Part shown: piece after piece, positions 63,445-64,000 of the stretch
Layout of the letters: each line of letters starts with the position of its first letter
Numbering within the stretch: the first letter of the stretch is position 1
Assembly (NCBI RefSeq): GCF_900116255.1
Contig: NZ_FPAI01000013.1
Span: forward strand, 1-64,000
Origin: Halolactibacillus miurensis
GTDB lineage: Bacteria; Bacillota; Bacilli; Bacillales; Amphibacillaceae
DNA: 64,000 nt
Direction: 5' to 3'
Position numbers and translations under genes: made by a program
The notes under the pieces: generated by a model
Database searches by the model: none
Told to the model about the DNA's origin: nothing
What the model saw: only the letters and a program-made list of their open reading frames with translations

Positions 63445-63546
63445 ATGGGCATTATTTTAGATGTTTTGTATACACATCATGACGGTATGATGAACGACAC
63501 GATTATTGAACGGATTTTATCATGGTTGCAAATTGATAAACAATAA
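63445..63546 (+). CDS. Putative small protein (33 residues)
   Basis: An ORF starting MGIILDVLYTHHDGMMNDT and ending LSWLQIDKQ, 22 bases after the predicted transcription start, with AAGGCAAGG as ribosome site. I recognise no family. It is amphipathic. A second tiny ORF (63613-63660, GTG start, 15 residues) with AGAGG follows, and a hairpin terminates the region. The strong promoter argues for expression, as protein or RNA. Confidence 0.5.
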   Translation: MGIILDVLYTHHDGMMNDTIIERILSWLQIDKQ

Positions 63547-63686
63547 TAACGTAACACTTATTCAACTGGATCGACTCAAGAGTCGTAAGAACATAATAGA
63601 GGTAGGGATTATGTGTTTAAGTTAGAAGCATTTAAAATGAACTACCGCGGCAATTTGTAGTGAAAAACAAATATTTTTACCTTTTA

Positions 63687-63716
63687 AAGGGCGATGTCAC
63701 TTGTGGCATCGCCCTT
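63687..63716 (+). terminator. Strong hairpin at the end of the small-ORF region
   Basis: A 10-base-pair GC-rich stem AAGGGCGATG/CATCGCCCTT that extends through U-G to a small loop. No T-run follows, so termination efficiency is unclear. Confidence 0.55.
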
Positions 63717-63743
63717 GTCCAATGTAACAGACAAAAACAACGG

Positions 63744-63772
63744 TTGACCTTTTCTTAAAATCTTGGTACGAT
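63744..63772 (+). promoter_or_regulatory. Promoter of the glycine riboswitch transcript
   Basis: TTGACC-N17-TACGAT with an extended TGG before the -10, predicted start near 63779. Confidence 0.7.
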
Positions 63773-63828
63773 GCTTAGTAATTAAATAAGTCGCAACGAT
63801 CATTATGGGTGACACTATAGTGGGAGCA

Positions 63829-63895
63829 ACTTCTGGAGAGACCGCTCTAATGGCGGCACCGAAGGATTCACAATCTCAGGTAAAAGGACAGAAGA
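63829..63895 (+). ncRNA. Glycine riboswitch (single aptamer)
   Basis: The aptamer has the conserved blocks CTGGAGAGACC, GGCGGCACCGAAGGA, CAATCTCAGGTAAAAGGACAGAAG. P1 is closed by ACTTCTG/CAGAAG-type pairing. Only one full aptamer is visible. A hairpin AAGACAA/TTGTCTT (63891-63924) follows, then an intrinsic terminator. A single aptamer with a small partner helix is the 'singlet' type. Confidence 0.92.
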
Positions 63896-63926
63896 CAATA
63901 TGAGCTAAATAGCTTGTTGTCTTTAG

Positions 63927-63955
63927 AGATTGGGGATTGACTCCAATCTTTTTTT
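63927..63955 (+). terminator. Riboswitch expression-platform terminator
   Basis: A 9-base-pair stem AGATTGGGG/CTCCAATCT (one G-U) with ATTGA loop and T-run. Its 5' arm (GAGATTG, 63926-63932) is complementary over 7 bases to CAATCTC (63871-63877) in the aptamer. Confidence 0.85.
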
Positions 63956-63986
63956 ATTCAAAAATACAACATATGAGGTGAAAGAC

Positions 63987-64000
63987 ATGCAAAAACGCGC
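63987..64000 (+). CDS. Start of a gene controlled by the glycine riboswitch (truncated)
   Basis: ATG with GAGGTGAAAG upstream and four codons (MQKR) before the window ends. Product not readable; glycine riboswitches control either the glycine cleavage system or amino-acid symporters. Confidence 0.6.

Noticed and set aside
1-64000. CRISPR arrays, insertion sequences, prophage, attachment sites
   Set aside because: No regularly spaced repeats, transposase or integrase genes, or phage structural genes were seen.

Overview
The window reads as chromosome of a low-GC, AT-rich Gram-positive of the Bacillaceae/Amphibacillaceae type. Many blocks match the Bacillus subtilis gene order: an rRNA promoter/leader next to ygxA and perR, then bcp, gsaB, ygaE, ygaC, a gamma-type SASP gene, mutY, yfhP and recX, later sppA-yteJ and yfkJ-yfkI-yfkH. 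A short gamma-type SASP and a PdaA-like deacetylase point to a spore-forming ancestry. I see no insertion sequences, prophage or CRISPR array. Genus-level placement is not possible from sequence reading alone.

Layout. 1-350: promoters and leader of an rRNA operon that runs off the left edge (minus strand). 0.35-14.4 kb: perR, cobalamin adenosyltransferase, bcp, gsaB, ygaE/ygaC, SASP, mutY, recX, an XRE regulator and a SufR-like Fe-S regulator. 14.6-20 kb: a small Cys-rich protein divergent from the SufR-like gene, then a methyl-accepting chemotaxis protein, a PilZ protein and a Jag_N-FapA protein preceded by a cyclic-di-GMP-I riboswitch. 20-24 kb: nrdE-nrdF-nrdI under a strong NrdR box. 24-31 kb: ABC exporter, sppA-yteJ, tRNA-Ala, and an autoregulated sdpR-sdpI-yxlE-yxlF-yxlG-like operon. 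31-38 kb: a DDAH-family hydrolase, clpE with two CtsR sites, ppx-ppk. 38-42 kb: pdaA-like gene, feoA-feoB-FeoB-associated protein under a Fur box, a small SE1561-family protein, an MscS channel. 42-50 kb: OsmC, MFS, an amino-acid ABC transporter lacking its ATPase, and a PfeT/ZosA-like metal efflux ATPase with two PerR boxes. 49.5-63 kb: GGDEF and GGDEF-EAL enzymes flanking yfkJIH, plsC, mreB-like, crr, ydbC, yutF, zwf, gnd and a HAD phosphatase. 63.3-64 kb: a strongly promoted tiny ORF, then a glycine riboswitch with a terminator before a truncated gene.

How it works together. Three regulatory themes recur. (i) Iron and peroxide: PerR with a His-rich tail and its own box, PerR boxes at the Fe(II)-efflux-type ATPase, a Fur box at feoAB, and a SufR-like sensor facing a Cys-rich protein. 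(ii) Cyclic-di-GMP and motility: riboswitch, Jag_N-FapA, PilZ, SigD-type promoters at the PilZ and MCP genes, and two GGDEF/EAL enzymes. (iii) Envelope and stress: SdpRI/YxlEFG-like, SppA-YteJ, ClpE/CtsR, MscS, polyphosphate. Gene calls rest on recognised family motifs; operator and RNA calls rest on sequence matches read by eye, with no database search or folding run.
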